Of a stretch of 64,000 nucleotides of DNA, positions 49,408-58,319 are shown one piece after another. Source of the stretch: Parapedobacter pyrenivorans. GTDB lineage: Bacteria > Bacteroidota > Bacteroidia > Sphingobacteriales > Sphingobacteriaceae. The notes under the pieces were generated by a model. The model made no database searches. It saw nothing but the letters and a program-made list of their open reading frames with translations, and was not told where the DNA came from. Numbering within the stretch: the stretch's first letter is position 1; every line of letters begins with the position of its first letter. The stretch lies in the NCBI RefSeq assembly GCF_014636865.1, contig NZ_BMER01000006.1, forward strand, positions 62,001 through 126,000, in the 5' to 3' direction. A program made the translations under genes and the position numbers.

Positions 49408-51828
49408 ATGTTCAAATTATTCTTACTAAATACGGCTTTTTTTTGCCTTTTAAACTTTACCGGCTATGCACAACCTCAGGAAGAAGTGACGGTACGGGGT
49501 GTGGTTGTTACGCCATCGGGCACCCCGATCGCCCGTGCCTCGGTGGCGCTGGCTGGAACACGCTACGGTACCACCACAGATGAGCAGGGACAATTTGATG
49601 TGAAGGCTCCGGTTGGCAACTATACACTACTGGTGGCTTGCGTAGGTTACGCAGCTTTTGAAGTCCGCCTGCATCTAAGAAAAGAAAGCATGAAACCGCT
49701 GAAGGTCGTATTGAAGGAAAGCAAGGTAAATCTGGACGAGGTGGACGTTGTCGGTAAAACCCAGGTGCAAGCGCTACGAGAAACCGGCTTTAGTGTTGAA
49801 TCCGTTGAAACCGCCGATCTTCAAAACCAAAGCATCCAACTAAACCGGATATTGGACTGGACGCCGGGCGTACGGGTTCGCCAGGAAGGTGGCATGGGCT
49901 CCAACTATAACTATTCACTGAATGGCATGTCTGGAAATGCGGTTACGTTCTTTATAGACGGAATACCGATGGAATATTTCGGCTCATCTTATACGATCAA
50001 TAACCTTCCGGTTTCGCTCATTAAACGAATTGATGTCTATAAGGGGGTGGTTCCGGTTGATTTGGGTTCGGATGCATTGGGCGGGGCAATCCATGTTGTA
50101 TCGGATAGCAAGCGTAAAAGATTTCTCGAAACGAGCTATAGCTATGGCTCATTCAACACTCACCAGGCAGTGGTGCACGGCCAATACAGCCACTCGGCAA
50201 GTCATTTTACGACGCGCGTTTCAGCATTTTACACACATTCGGATAATAATTACAACGTGTGGGGACAGGGCGTCAATTATGCCGATGCGTCGACTGGTTT
50301 TAAAGCAGTCGACTTCACAAAGGAAAATCCGGCGACACGATTTAATGATCAATTCCAAACCTTCAACGGAAAGGTGGATGTTGGCTTCGTGGACAAAAAA
50401 TGGGCGGACCAGTTCTTTGTCAGTTTATTGGCATCCACACAAAGGAAGGGTATACAGACGGGGCAGACGATGGCTACCGTGTATGGAAAGCTGCATTACA
50501 AGGAGGTGCTGTTGATGCCGCATCTCTCCTATCAAAAGGAAAATCTGTTTACGGATGGTTTAACCGTTAGCTTATTTTCCGGTTATTCAAACCGGAAGGG
50601 AGAAACCATCGATACGGCCATGGCTTTTTACAATTGGAAAGGCGAAACCACGCCGCATGAACAAGGTGGTGGAGAGATATCGCGCAACGGAAAATCATGG
50701 TACACTTTATACGAAGATTCGTGGATTAACCGGATCAACGTGACCTATCGGCTGCCGGCTGAATTTAAACTTGGATTTAACTACTTCAATTCTTCCGCCA
50801 AACGACACGGAAAAGACCCTTACGTATCGGCGTATCGGGTACCGCATATCGCGCCGCAAAACATCCACAGGCAGTTTGCAGGCTTATCCCTCGAAACCAA
50901 GAAGTTTGATGAAAGGCTCTATGTAAACACATTTCTAAAATGGTATGATTTCAAAACTACTTCTAACGAGCTGGAATATTTTATTGTTGATGGTGAATAC
51001 CAGGCAACCGCAGTTCCGATCAAGAACAATAAGTCTAACTGGGGAGGCGGTATAGCAGCTTCATATAAATTCCACCCGCTTTTCCTCACTAAGTTTTCGG
51101 TAGAACAGGCTACCCGCCTGCCAACACCCACGGAGGCGCTGGGAAACGGCGTATTGGTGACGAATAATCCGAATATCAAACCCGAACAAAGCCTCAACAT
51201 CAACCTGGGTCTGGTGTGGGGAAGAATCCCGATCGGCAGCCAACAGGGCTTAACCGTCACGGCCGGTGTCTTCTACAGGGATACCAAAGACCAGCTGCTC
51301 TACATGATCGCCTCTCGGGACGATGGAATCTATGAAAACGTGGGCCAGACCCTCGGAAAAGGCGTGGAACTGGCCATGGTATATGACCTGAACCATTGGC
51401 TGAAAGTAAACGCCAATATGACGTACCTGGATATCCGGAATAACCAACGCCTTGAGGATGGTGTACCGAATATCATTTATGGCGACCGGCTGCGGAATAC
51501 ACCGTATCTGCTGGGCAATGCAGGTATTTCTGCCAATATACCCAACTCGATTCAAGGCGGTTCGAAATTATTTGCCTACCTCCATGCCAATTACCTCCAC
51601 GAATTTTATCTCTACTGGCCAAGCCTGGGAACCGCGGATACCAAAAATATAATACCGAGCCAGTTGGTTTATGATCTTGGCGTTGGGTATACATTGCCCG
51701 GCGAACGGATCAGTGTGGCATTGGACCTCTCCAATGTGACCAATACGCAGGCATACGACAATTTCTTGCTCCAGAAGCCCGGCAGAGCAGCATTTATCAA
51801 ATTGAAATATCAACTAGCATATAATTAA
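49408..51828 (+). CDS. TonB-dependent receptor, siderophore/iron type
   Basis: An 806-residue receptor with a signal peptide (MFKLFLLNTAFFCLLNF), a carboxypeptidase-regulatory-like domain (about 25-110), a plug with SIQLNRILDWTPGVRVRQEGG and DVYKGVVPVDLGSDALGGAI, and a barrel ending in aromatic F-I-K-L-K-Y-Q-L-A-Y-N. No SusD partner follows, so it is a classical TonB receptor and not a SusC. With DUF4374, the small membrane proteins and PepSY it forms an iron or siderophore uptake unit. The ATG at 49408 is preferred to the upstream TTG. Confidence 0.9.
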   Translation: MFKLFLLNTAFFCLLNFTGYAQPQEEVTVRGVVVTPSGTPIARASVALAGTRYGTTTDEQGQFDVKAPVGNYTLLVACVGYAAFEVRLHLRKESMKPLKVVLKESKVNLDEVDVVGKTQVQALRETGFSVESVETADLQNQSIQLNRILDWTPGVRVRQEGGMGSNYNYSLNGMSGNAVTFFIDGIPMEYFGSSYTINNLPVSLIKRIDVYKGVVPVDLGSDALGGAIHVVSDSKRKRFLETSYSYGSFNTHQAVVHGQYSHSASHFTTRVSAFYTHSDNNYNVWGQGVNYADASTGFKAVDFTKENPATRFNDQFQTFNGKVDVGFVDKKWADQFFVSLLASTQRKGIQTGQTMATVYGKLHYKEVLLMPHLSYQKENLFTDGLTVSLFSGYSNRKGETIDTAMAFYNWKGETTPHEQGGGEISRNGKSWYTLYEDSWINRINVTYRLPAEFKLGFNYFNSSAKRHGKDPYVSAYRVPHIAPQNIHRQFAGLSLETKKFDERLYVNTFLKWYDFKTTSNELEYFIVDGEYQATAVPIKNNKSNWGGGIAASYKFHPLFLTKFSVEQATRLPTPTEALGNGVLVTNNPNIKPEQSLNINLGLVWGRIPIGSQQGLTVTAGVFYRDTKDQLLYMIASRDDGIYENVGQTLGKGVELAMVYDLNHWLKVNANMTYLDIRNNQRLEDGVPNIIYGDRLRNTPYLLGNAGISANIPNSIQGGSKLFAYLHANYLHEFYLYWPSLGTADTKNIIPSQLVYDLGVGYTLPGERISVALDLSNVTNTQAYDNFLLQKPGRAAFIKLKYQLAYN

Positions 51829-51850
51829 TCACAACATAATATAAATCGAT

Positions 51851-53074
51851 ATGAAACGAATAAAACGATTTCAGACCCTTCTTGCCCTTTCGTTAACCAC
51901 GGCTATGTTTTTGGCCTCATGTAAAAAAGACGATCCCAGGGCAGACGAACAACCCGAGTTGATGAACTATTTTGTCGGCATCGAAGTTGGCGAAGAATAT
52001 TACATGGTGCCTAGCAAAGACATCATGTCTGGCAGCATATCCGTAGTGGGTAACGGCATTGAAGGCATCGCTCACCATGCGGTGGTGAAAGATGGCTACC
52101 TGTACGTCATCAACGGAGACGAAGCTACATTGGATAAGTACAAGATTACCGAAACGGGCATCACCAAGGAAGATGCAATTTCTACCGCTGCGGTGATGTC
52201 TGGCTCGTTCGCCCGCTATACCGATCTGACAGAAACGAATGACCTGCTTCTCATGAACTTTCCAAACGACGAAGGAAACGCTCCCTACGCCATTATCGAT
52301 ATCGCTACCTTTACGGTGGAGAGCTACGGTAGTTTCAAGATGCCAAACGTGGACCGGTACAAACCGAGCTGGTGCCGTGCGGTTGTCTCGGGCGATAAGG
52401 TATATGTAGGTGGAGAATATGGCGTACCTGAAGTGTATGGTGATATTCCGGATTCCCTGATTACCATCGTCTATGACTATCCGTCGTTTACCAACCCAAA
52501 GACCATCATCAGTAAGGCATCGGGAGGAAGTGTAGCCGGTTATCGCACCAACGGCTCATTCAAAGATGAAAAGGGCGATATATACCAATGGAACCTTCGA
52601 AGCAACCAATGGGCCTCAAACCCGGAAGACGTACCCAATACGCCTTGCGTATTTGTGAAAATTACAGATGGGGAATATGATGATGGTTACGCATTCAATG
52701 TGTCTGAAGAGTTTGATGAACCCGTAAGCATCTGGAATGCTTGGTACGCAGGCAACGGCATCGCTTATGCGAATGTCATCCTGGAAAGTGATTTGAGTGT
52801 CTGGGACAATCTCTATGAAAATTATGGCCAACTCTACGAAATCGATATTTATAACAAAACCGTCACGAAACTGAATATCCCGAAAGCTCCGTTGTCTGAT
52901 ATCTTCAGTTTGAATTCGGTAAAGGATGGTAAATTTTATATTCCGGTTTGTGTAAAAGGTGGTAACGCCAATATTTATGAGATTGCCATAGGGGGCGGAC
53001 CGGGTGATGTGAAAGTAGGCGCCAAGCTGGATGGCAACAACGTATATGCTCCTTCGCTGAATATTCTTAACTAA
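51851..53074 (+). CDS. DUF4374 lipoprotein
   Basis: A 407-residue lipoprotein with lipobox L-A-S-C (about residue 24). The remainder is a beta-propeller-like domain (repeats such as VKDGYLYVINGD, VVSGDKVYVGGEYG, VKDGKFYIPVCVKGG). DUF4374 proteins occur next to siderophore receptors in Bacteroidota and probably bind the ferric complex at the cell surface. The gene is 22 nt behind the receptor. Confidence 0.87.
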   Translation: MKRIKRFQTLLALSLTTAMFLASCKKDDPRADEQPELMNYFVGIEVGEEYYMVPSKDIMSGSISVVGNGIEGIAHHAVVKDGYLYVINGDEATLDKYKITETGITKEDAISTAAVMSGSFARYTDLTETNDLLLMNFPNDEGNAPYAIIDIATFTVESYGSFKMPNVDRYKPSWCRAVVSGDKVYVGGEYGVPEVYGDIPDSLITIVYDYPSFTNPKTIISKASGGSVAGYRTNGSFKDEKGDIYQWNLRSNQWASNPEDVPNTPCVFVKITDGEYDDGYAFNVSEEFDEPVSIWNAWYAGNGIAYANVILESDLSVWDNLYENYGQLYEIDIYNKTVTKLNIPKAPLSDIFSLNSVKDGKFYIPVCVKGGNANIYEIAIGGGPGDVKVGAKLDGNNVYAPSLNILN

Positions 53075-53091
53075 CGCTTAGCCGCTACTGC

Positions 53092-53364
53092 ATGGTTGTG
53101 TTTTTGGGTTTCGTTATTCAACTGGTAGGATCTTACCTCCTATACAGCACATCTGCCAAGGCGGTATTCGTAAAGCGCGGACATAACAGCTACCTGTGTA
53201 AACACCGAAGGTGGTCAAAAGCATTGGGATGCCTGATGCTTTTGGCCTCTTTTAGCTGCTTTATGATGCAGTTGGGTATCGGAGTTGGTTTTTTCTTCGG
53301 GTTAGCCAGCATCATGACCATCAGTGGATTGATTATCATTTTACTACCCCTTAAAAAATCTTAG
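53092..53364 (+). CDS. Small membrane protein (DUF3325-like)
   Basis: A 90-residue protein with three hydrophobic segments (about 2-20, 42-57 and 63-85). The sequence A-K-A-V-F-V-K-R-G-H and its place between a DUF4374 and a DUF3649-like gene resemble DUF3325 proteins of iron-uptake operons. The match is by shape and context, not certain. It starts 17 nt after the DUF4374 stop. Confidence 0.6.
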   Translation: MVVFLGFVIQLVGSYLLYSTSAKAVFVKRGHNSYLCKHRRWSKALGCLMLLASFSCFMMQLGIGVGFFFGLASIMTISGLIIILLPLKKS

Positions 53365-53384
53365 GTAATGACCTACTGACTGAT

Positions 53385-53669
53385 ATGCCTGCAAATCCAA
53401 AATACTTGACACGGTCCGCGGGGCAACGATTTGCCAAAGTTTCAGCGGCCCTCCTTGGTGGTTTCCTGGTTGCTGCTTCCTTTCACCTGCTGTTGGCGGT
53501 ATGGTCAGGTCACCGCGTCACCGTGCTGCTGACGTACTCCTATACCCTTTTCATCCTATGGTGCGCATTGATGCTGGTGGCCTTCCTCTTTACCAACGGG
53601 TGGAAATGCTGGGCGTGGTATGGTGGGATTACCCTTTTGTTCATCCTTTTCATCGGCTGTAAGTTATGA
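53385..53669 (+). CDS. Small membrane protein (DUF3649-like)
   Basis: A 94-residue protein with three hydrophobic segments (about 20-38, 45-65 and 75-92) and the start RSAGQRFAKVSAALLGGFLVAAS, which resembles DUF3649 iron-uptake proteins. Its stop overlaps the PepSY start by 4 nt (ATGA), so the two are translationally coupled. Confidence 0.65.
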   Translation: MPANPKYLTRSAGQRFAKVSAALLGGFLVAASFHLLLAVWSGHRVTVLLTYSYTLFILWCALMLVAFLFTNGWKCWAWYGGITLLFILFIGCKL

Positions 53670-55294
53670 GCAAGCGCAATTACAATGTCTTTTTTCATCT
53701 GCATACCGTAAGCGGCATCGTCATCACCGTTGGCTTGTTTGTGATATTCTTCGCTGGCGCCTTCACGATGTTTTTTTCTGAAATTGAAACGTGGGAACGT
53801 AGCCGTGAACGTCACATTGCAGTACCCCAACCCCCTACCGGCGCTGCTATAGATCTCGATAGGCTGGTGCAGGAACTGGAGGAAAAAGGCTACGACCTTT
53901 ATGGGCGCGATATCTACATCGACATGCTGGCGCCAGGGCCACTACAACCCTTCTTCCTAGCCGCGTCGGAAGACTCGCTGGCGACCGGTGAGGCGAAGGA
54001 ATACAAAGATTTGCAATTGAATCGTGAAACTTACGAGGTTGAAGAGCTATCGCGGAAGCCCGCAACGACACTCGGCAGCCTGCTGTACGATCTTCATTTC
54101 TTCTACCAGTTGGGTGATGTGGGCTACTACCTGTCGGGCTTGGTATCGCTTTTCTTCTTATTTGCCATGGTAACCGGTGTTATCGTCCACTGGAAAAAGA
54201 TCATCGCAAACTTCTACCTATTCCGGCCGTACGAAAAGTTGAAAACGGTGTGGACCGATGCACACACGGCATTGGGTGTTATCGGCATTCCCTTTCAGTT
54301 TATGTACGCAATCACGGGCGCGTGGTTCGGACTGGGTATCCTCGTGGCGACTTCGGGTGCGTTGCTTTATGACGGTGATCAATCGGCGTATTATGAGGCG
54401 TTGCATGGTCATCGCCACGAAGAGCACCTGGGGCAGCGGGTTAGCATGAACGACTATTCACTGAATGCGCTCGTGGATAGCGCCACTTCAAAATGGCAGG
54501 GATTAAACCTCACGTATATTGCGTTGCACGGAACGGCCAGCACGGATATGACCCTCAATATATACGGGGATATCGATTCAAAACTCAGGTTATTCAACTT
54601 TGGGGAACTCGAATTTGATGTTATTTCAGGACGAATCAACCATATGCACGACCCATACCATAAAGGCTATGACGAAGTGGTATCTGCTTTTATACACCGG
54701 ATCCATTTTGGTTATTTTAGTTTGGAAGGCTGGCAGGATATCGCAGTAAAAATGCTGTACTTTTTGCTGGCTATCGCTACCTGTTTTGTTATCATCACCG
54801 GTGTACTTATCTGGTTGGAGGCCCGCAATAAAAAGAATATACCTGAAAAGAAACGGAAGTTTAACCAGGCTGTAGGCCATATTTACCTTGCCGTCTGCCT
54901 CTCCATGCTTCCTGTCACCGCGCTGTCGTTTTTAGTGACCAAGCTTTTACCACAGCACCTGGATGAATATAGTGGCACCGTTATTAATTCTATATTTTTC
55001 GGTAGTTGGTTGTTGGTATCCGTCTTTTTCTGGCTAAAACGGGACAATTACCTTACGAACAAATACACCTTGTTGAGTGCCGGGATTCTCGGATGCTTCA
55101 TTCCGTTAGCCAATGGGGTTGTTTCGGGCAATTGGTTCTGGTGGACTGTAGGCAATGGCCAACATGAGCTATTTGTCATCGACATGCTTTGGCTGATACT
55201 GGCGGCACTATCGTTCATAACCGTGTATGCATTGAAGGGGCGAAGCGTTAATTCTAAACAACGGCGGTCGCACGTTGAAACACGAATAAAGTAA
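53666..55294 (+). CDS. PepSY-associated transmembrane protein
   Basis: A 542-residue protein of the PepSY_TM family: first helix with F-H-L-H-T-V-S-G-I-V (about residues 10-34) and DIYIDMLAPGP, then helices near 155-180, 208-235, 350-375 and four or more in the C-terminal part (400-535). Histidines H13 and others placed within helices could bind haem, and the family is thought to reduce ferric iron at the inner membrane. It is the last gene of the TonB/DUF4374 operon. Confidence 0.87.
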   Translation: MSKRNYNVFFHLHTVSGIVITVGLFVIFFAGAFTMFFSEIETWERSRERHIAVPQPPTGAAIDLDRLVQELEEKGYDLYGRDIYIDMLAPGPLQPFFLAASEDSLATGEAKEYKDLQLNRETYEVEELSRKPATTLGSLLYDLHFFYQLGDVGYYLSGLVSLFFLFAMVTGVIVHWKKIIANFYLFRPYEKLKTVWTDAHTALGVIGIPFQFMYAITGAWFGLGILVATSGALLYDGDQSAYYEALHGHRHEEHLGQRVSMNDYSLNALVDSATSKWQGLNLTYIALHGTASTDMTLNIYGDIDSKLRLFNFGELEFDVISGRINHMHDPYHKGYDEVVSAFIHRIHFGYFSLEGWQDIAVKMLYFLLAIATCFVIITGVLIWLEARNKKNIPEKKRKFNQAVGHIYLAVCLSMLPVTALSFLVTKLLPQHLDEYSGTVINSIFFGSWLLVSVFFWLKRDNYLTNKYTLLSAGILGCFIPLANGVVSGNWFWWTVGNGQHELFVIDMLWLILAALSFITVYALKGRSVNSKQRRSHVETRIK

Positions 55295-55363
55295 TCTTGC
55301 CTGCTGATCCTTTTGCTCAGTTGCACGAATGCGTCACAGCAGCACAGGATGGAAGAGGAATCG

Positions 55364-55546
55364 CTACTTCTTTTTCTTTTTGCGAGCATCGAAAAATTCA
55401 CGCGCGCGCTTCAGCCCCGTCGCGATGGCGATGCCCTCTTCCATACCTTCTTCGAGAAGTGCATTGGCGATCTCAACCGCCTTCTGCCGCAGTTCAACCG
55501 GTTGGTTTTTATAGGAAGGGGGATAATCTCCGTGATACCAGGGCAT
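55364..55546 (-). CDS. Small conserved protein (MPWYHGDYPPSYKNQP type)
   Basis: A 60-residue protein, MPWYHGDYPPSYKNQPVEL, then KAVEIANALLEEGMEEG and IAIATGLKRAREFF. The P-x-S-x-K-N and K-A-x-E-I-A-N-A-L-L motifs are shared by a small conserved family in many bacteria, often of unknown role, sometimes annotated as DUF2188 or ChaB-related. It ends with five lysines. It converges with the PepSY gene. The gene is probably real, judging by the motif. Confidence 0.7.
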   Translation of the reverse strand: MPWYHGDYPPSYKNQPVELRQKAVEIANALLEEGMEEGIAIATGLKRAREFFDARKKKKK

Positions 55547-55614
55547 AAAAATCTATCTTTACTCTTTTATTGGCTAACAACAGCGCGCTGAAATTGTTGT
55601 AGGGACGCAGTATC

Positions 55615-55648
55615 AGCTACTTGCCGCTCGGAGTGGCTGAGGATAGCA
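55615..55648. repeat. 33-nt repeat, copy 2 (copy 1 at 12774-12806)
   Basis: AGCTACTTGCCGCTCGGAG followed by TGGCTGAGGATAGCA. It lies in the gap behind the small gene at 55364. Confidence 0.5.
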
Positions 55649-55699
55649 ACTAATAGATTGTGTTAAGCAGAATATAGCGAAGGATTGTAATTAAAGTGC

Positions 55700-55774
55700 A
55701 TGGAGTTGACCGACAATGAATTTAAAAAAAAGTTTGAACTACCCCCCTATTTTGTCGCCAATGCCCCCGTTTAA
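55700..55774 (+). CDS. 24-codon ORF resembling the start of a longer protein
   Basis: ATG at 55700 reads MELTDNEFKKKFELPPYFV and stops at 55772-55774. The motif also appears at 46465-46495. It may be a truncated gene start. The rest of 55547-55816 shows only repeats and a promoter. Confidence 0.25.
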   Translation: MELTDNEFKKKFELPPYFVANAPV

Positions 55775-55790
55775 CAATTAGGCATGTTGG

Positions 55791-55798
55791 TATCTTTG
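55791..55798 (+). promoter_or_regulatory. Promoter -7 box of the AraC gene at 55817
   Basis: TATCTTTG is a perfect -7 element, 19 nt before the ATG, so the leader would be only 10-15 nt long. No good -33 box at the right distance. Confidence 0.45.
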
Positions 55799-55816
55799 GT
55801 ATTAGTTTAGGACGCT

Positions 55817-56593
55817 ATGAAATCAATATATCTTCATCCGGCTCCCTGTATTGCGGAATACGTTCATGAGTTGCTTATTATTGAAAACTTCCACGTAACA
55901 TCCCCTTTTGTATTGCCCCTTTTCGCGAATGGCATGCCCACACTGCTCTTCCAGACAGCCAAAGGACGGATAGGAAATTCCACGAACTACCTGACCCTAT
56001 TTGGGCAAACGGTATTCCCAGACACCCTAACCATCGATGAGGATTTCACACTGATTGCTTATTTCTTCAAGCCTTATGTCCTGAATGCACTGTTTGGGGT
56101 TGCTGCTCAGGAATTGACCGATAACCCCATTGAGCTGAACTTATTGCCGACATCCATCAGGGCAGGTCTGCAGGAACAGTTACAGAACGCGTCTTCCAGC
56201 AGGGAGATGGTTACCATCTTGGATAACTACATATACAGCCTCGTCACTAAAATCAAAACGGATATGCGTATCGTGAAATATGCCGTTGAAAAAATCGCCA
56301 CCGAACCATCCAAAAAAAACCTGACGGTGGTGCAGGCGGACCTTTGTATGACGGGGCGCACATTCCAACGGTTATTTGAGAAAACCATTGGGATCATCCC
56401 TACCCGCTACCGGAGAATCAGCCAATTCAATACCGCATTCCGACAGCTCAACAGCCAACAGTTCACAAACCTAACAGCGCTTTCTTACAACAATTGCTAT
56501 TCAGACCAAAGCCATTTCATCCGTGCATTCAAAGAGTTCACTTCACTAACACCTAGTGAATACCTTGCTTATGGTAAAGCTGCGAGAAACTGA
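55817..56593 (+). CDS. AraC-family transcriptional regulator
   Basis: A 258-residue regulator with a cupin-like N-terminal half (residues 1-130, HPAPCIAEYVHELLIIENF) and a C-terminal double helix-turn-helix (about 165-255; LTVVQADLCMTGRTFQRLFEKTIG and LTALSYNNCYSDQSHFIRAF). It probably controls the VOC gene that follows by 73 nt. Confidence 0.85.
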   Translation: MKSIYLHPAPCIAEYVHELLIIENFHVTSPFVLPLFANGMPTLLFQTAKGRIGNSTNYLTLFGQTVFPDTLTIDEDFTLIAYFFKPYVLNALFGVAAQELTDNPIELNLLPTSIRAGLQEQLQNASSSREMVTILDNYIYSLVTKIKTDMRIVKYAVEKIATEPSKKNLTVVQADLCMTGRTFQRLFEKTIGIIPTRYRRISQFNTAFRQLNSQQFTNLTALSYNNCYSDQSHFIRAFKEFTSLTPSEYLAYGKAARN

Positions 56594-56633
56594 TTTTGTC
56601 AGTTTTGTTCTATTACTCGGCTTGAGCCTTCTA

Positions 56634-56641
56634 TACCTTTG
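56634..56641 (+). promoter_or_regulatory. Promoter -7 box of the VOC gene at 56667
   Basis: TACCTTTG (56634-56641) is a perfect -7 element, 25 nt before the ATG. The best -33 candidate (TTTTG 56603-56607) is 26 nt away. Confidence 0.45.
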
Positions 56642-56666
56642 AACTGTAAACAAAACAATCAAAAAA

Positions 56667-57092
56667 ATGGAAAACAACATTTATCCTTGTCTTTGGTTTG
56701 ATGGTCAAGCCCAAACGGCAGCAAAATTCTACTGTTCGATTTTCAAGAATGCCAAAATTAAGGCAGACAACCAGATGGTGGTTGAATTTGAGCTCGACGG
56801 CAAGAAATTTATTGGTCTTAATGGCGGGCCCCAGTTCAAATTTAATGAGGCGGTATCATTTGTCATAGACTGCGAAAATCAGGAAGATATTGACTACTAT
56901 TGGGAAAAGCTGACGGCCGACGGCGGCAGTGAAGGTGATTGCGGGTGGCTGAAGGACAAATTTGGCATATCCTGGCAAGTGGTACCTACCATTTTGCCAA
57001 AACTGCTTAGCGACCCAAATAAAGCGAAGCGGGTAATGGAGGTCTATATGAAAATGAGAAAGTTCGATATTGAGGCCCTTGAAAGTGCCTGA
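56667..57092 (+). CDS. VOC-superfamily protein (PhnB / 3-demethylubiquinone-methyltransferase-like)
   Basis: A 141-residue protein: PCLWFDGQAQTAAKFYCSIF, FELDGKKFIGLNGGPQFKFNE and DCGWLKDKFGISWQVVPTIL, which is the PhnB-like VOC family. It binds a metal or small substrate; no function known. Encoded directly after an AraC regulator, and ends at a hairpin. Confidence 0.87.
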   Translation: MENNIYPCLWFDGQAQTAAKFYCSIFKNAKIKADNQMVVEFELDGKKFIGLNGGPQFKFNEAVSFVIDCENQEDIDYYWEKLTADGGSEGDCGWLKDKFGISWQVVPTILPKLLSDPNKAKRVMEVYMKMRKFDIEALESA

Positions 57093-57119
57093 TTGTGACT
57101 GCTTCTGATGTTCCGGAAA

Positions 57120-57215
57120 TTAAAAAAACCCGTTACCTCGTGTGAGATAACGGGTTCGCCCCAATGGGGTTAGGGGCTATCAACCTAAACCTAATGCTTA
57201 AACGAAAAAAAGAGG
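57120..57215. repeat. Terminator and repeat block shared with the composite repeat
   Basis: AACCCGTTA (57127-57135) pairs with TAACGGGTT (57148-57156), followed by CGCCCCAATGGGGTTAGGGG and CTATCAACCTAAACCT. The same block closes the composite repeat at 38568-38820. Here the stem is intact and acts as the terminator of the VOC gene. Confidence 0.65.
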
Positions 57216-57327
57216 TGTTTGTTTTATCGGAGGTGAAATAATTTGAAGCGAGGTGAATACTTTTGCAATAGCGTAGACAAAATCAAATTAGTTTTTTCTA
57301 TTTTGTAGGATAACTTAATCGTCGATC

Positions 57328-58228
57328 ATGGAGTTAAGGAAACATTCAACCAGCTTCGACCTGCTGAAGCATTTAAAATCTCAAAAAGGTGAGCGCACAG
57401 CGGCTCCATACTATTTGGCATCAAAAGAAAGTTTGGAAAACGCGGGGATTACACATGCTTTTAAAAATTACTTTTATACCATTGGACTGTACTACGGTGA
57501 TGGCGCGGTTATTAGAATAGGAAGTAAGACTTATGAACTGACTCACGGGAGCTTATTAACGATTGGTCCGGGTGTTACATGCCAATGGTTGAACACGAGT
57601 TTTCCCGTAAATGATACATTGTTATTTTATGATGATCTCTTCGTAAATAACTTCGGTAGCTCATTTTTCTATTCGTTGGAATTCTTTTGTCCAGATGAAC
57701 AAAGCGTGATTCATTTGGTTGACAAACAGTTTGAAGAAATGCAGCAACTCTTCAGTACACTTCAGGTGGTGGCCGAAACCTGAAGCATTATCGGGGATAT
57801 TGTATTCGATTCTGATCATCGCGCAGAAACATTTCTGGCAGTTGCATCGTGGCAATAAAATAGCATTGAGTGATAAGGACCGTACTGTTGTTAAATTCAG
57901 GGAATTGGTCGCCAAAAACTTCGCCGAGCATAAAGATGTCGGCTTTTATGCTGATCAATTGAATATGTCAGCAAAATACCTGAGTGAAATATTAGTCGAA
58001 CAAACCGGCCTTTCGGCAAAAAAATGGATCGAATTTCATATCATGCAAGAAGCAAAATACCTACTCAGTTTTATGGATCGTTCTGTAAAGGAAGTAGCCT
58101 ATCAATTAGGTTATACAGATACATCGCACTTTTCCCGCGCGTTTAGGAACTATGACGGCCAGCTTCCCACGGTCTTCAAGAATGCCGTCCGCGACTTCAA
58201 CCACGCGCCATCCTATGCATTGAGCTAA
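57328..58228 (+). pseudogene. AraC-family regulator split by a frameshift
   Basis: The first frame (57328-57783) has an AraC-type sensing domain (TAAPYYLASKESLENAG, LTIGPGVTCQW). Near 57770-57790 a single-base insertion shifts the frame, and the second frame continues with the linker (KPEALSGILYSIL) and a complete AraC double helix-turn-helix (ADQLNMSAKYLSEILVEQTGLS, VAYQLGYTDTSHFSRAF) to 58228. Removing one of the A residues around 57775 would restore a regulator of about 300 residues. It is upstream of the DoxX/AhpD/RidA genes. Confidence 0.75.
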
Positions 58229-58288
58229 AAACCGGAAAATTTACAGTTTTCACCGTTTTATTTACAGCAAAGCGATTATCATTCCCAA

Positions 58289-58297
58289 TAGCTTTGC
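58289..58297 (+). promoter_or_regulatory. Promoter of the DoxX/AhpD/RidA cluster
   Basis: TAGCTTTGC is a perfect -7 element. The predicted transcription start (about 58303) lies downstream of the ATG at 58299, so the next ATG at 58320 must be used for DoxX. The -33 box is not convincing. Confidence 0.55.
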
Positions 58298-58319
58298 AAT
58301 GATGTTAATAAAACGTAAA

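Noticed and set aside
57719-57783. Separate start of the second AraC half at 57719
   Set aside because: The first 20 codons of that frame are not like the family; the frame only becomes coding-like after the frameshift point near 57780.
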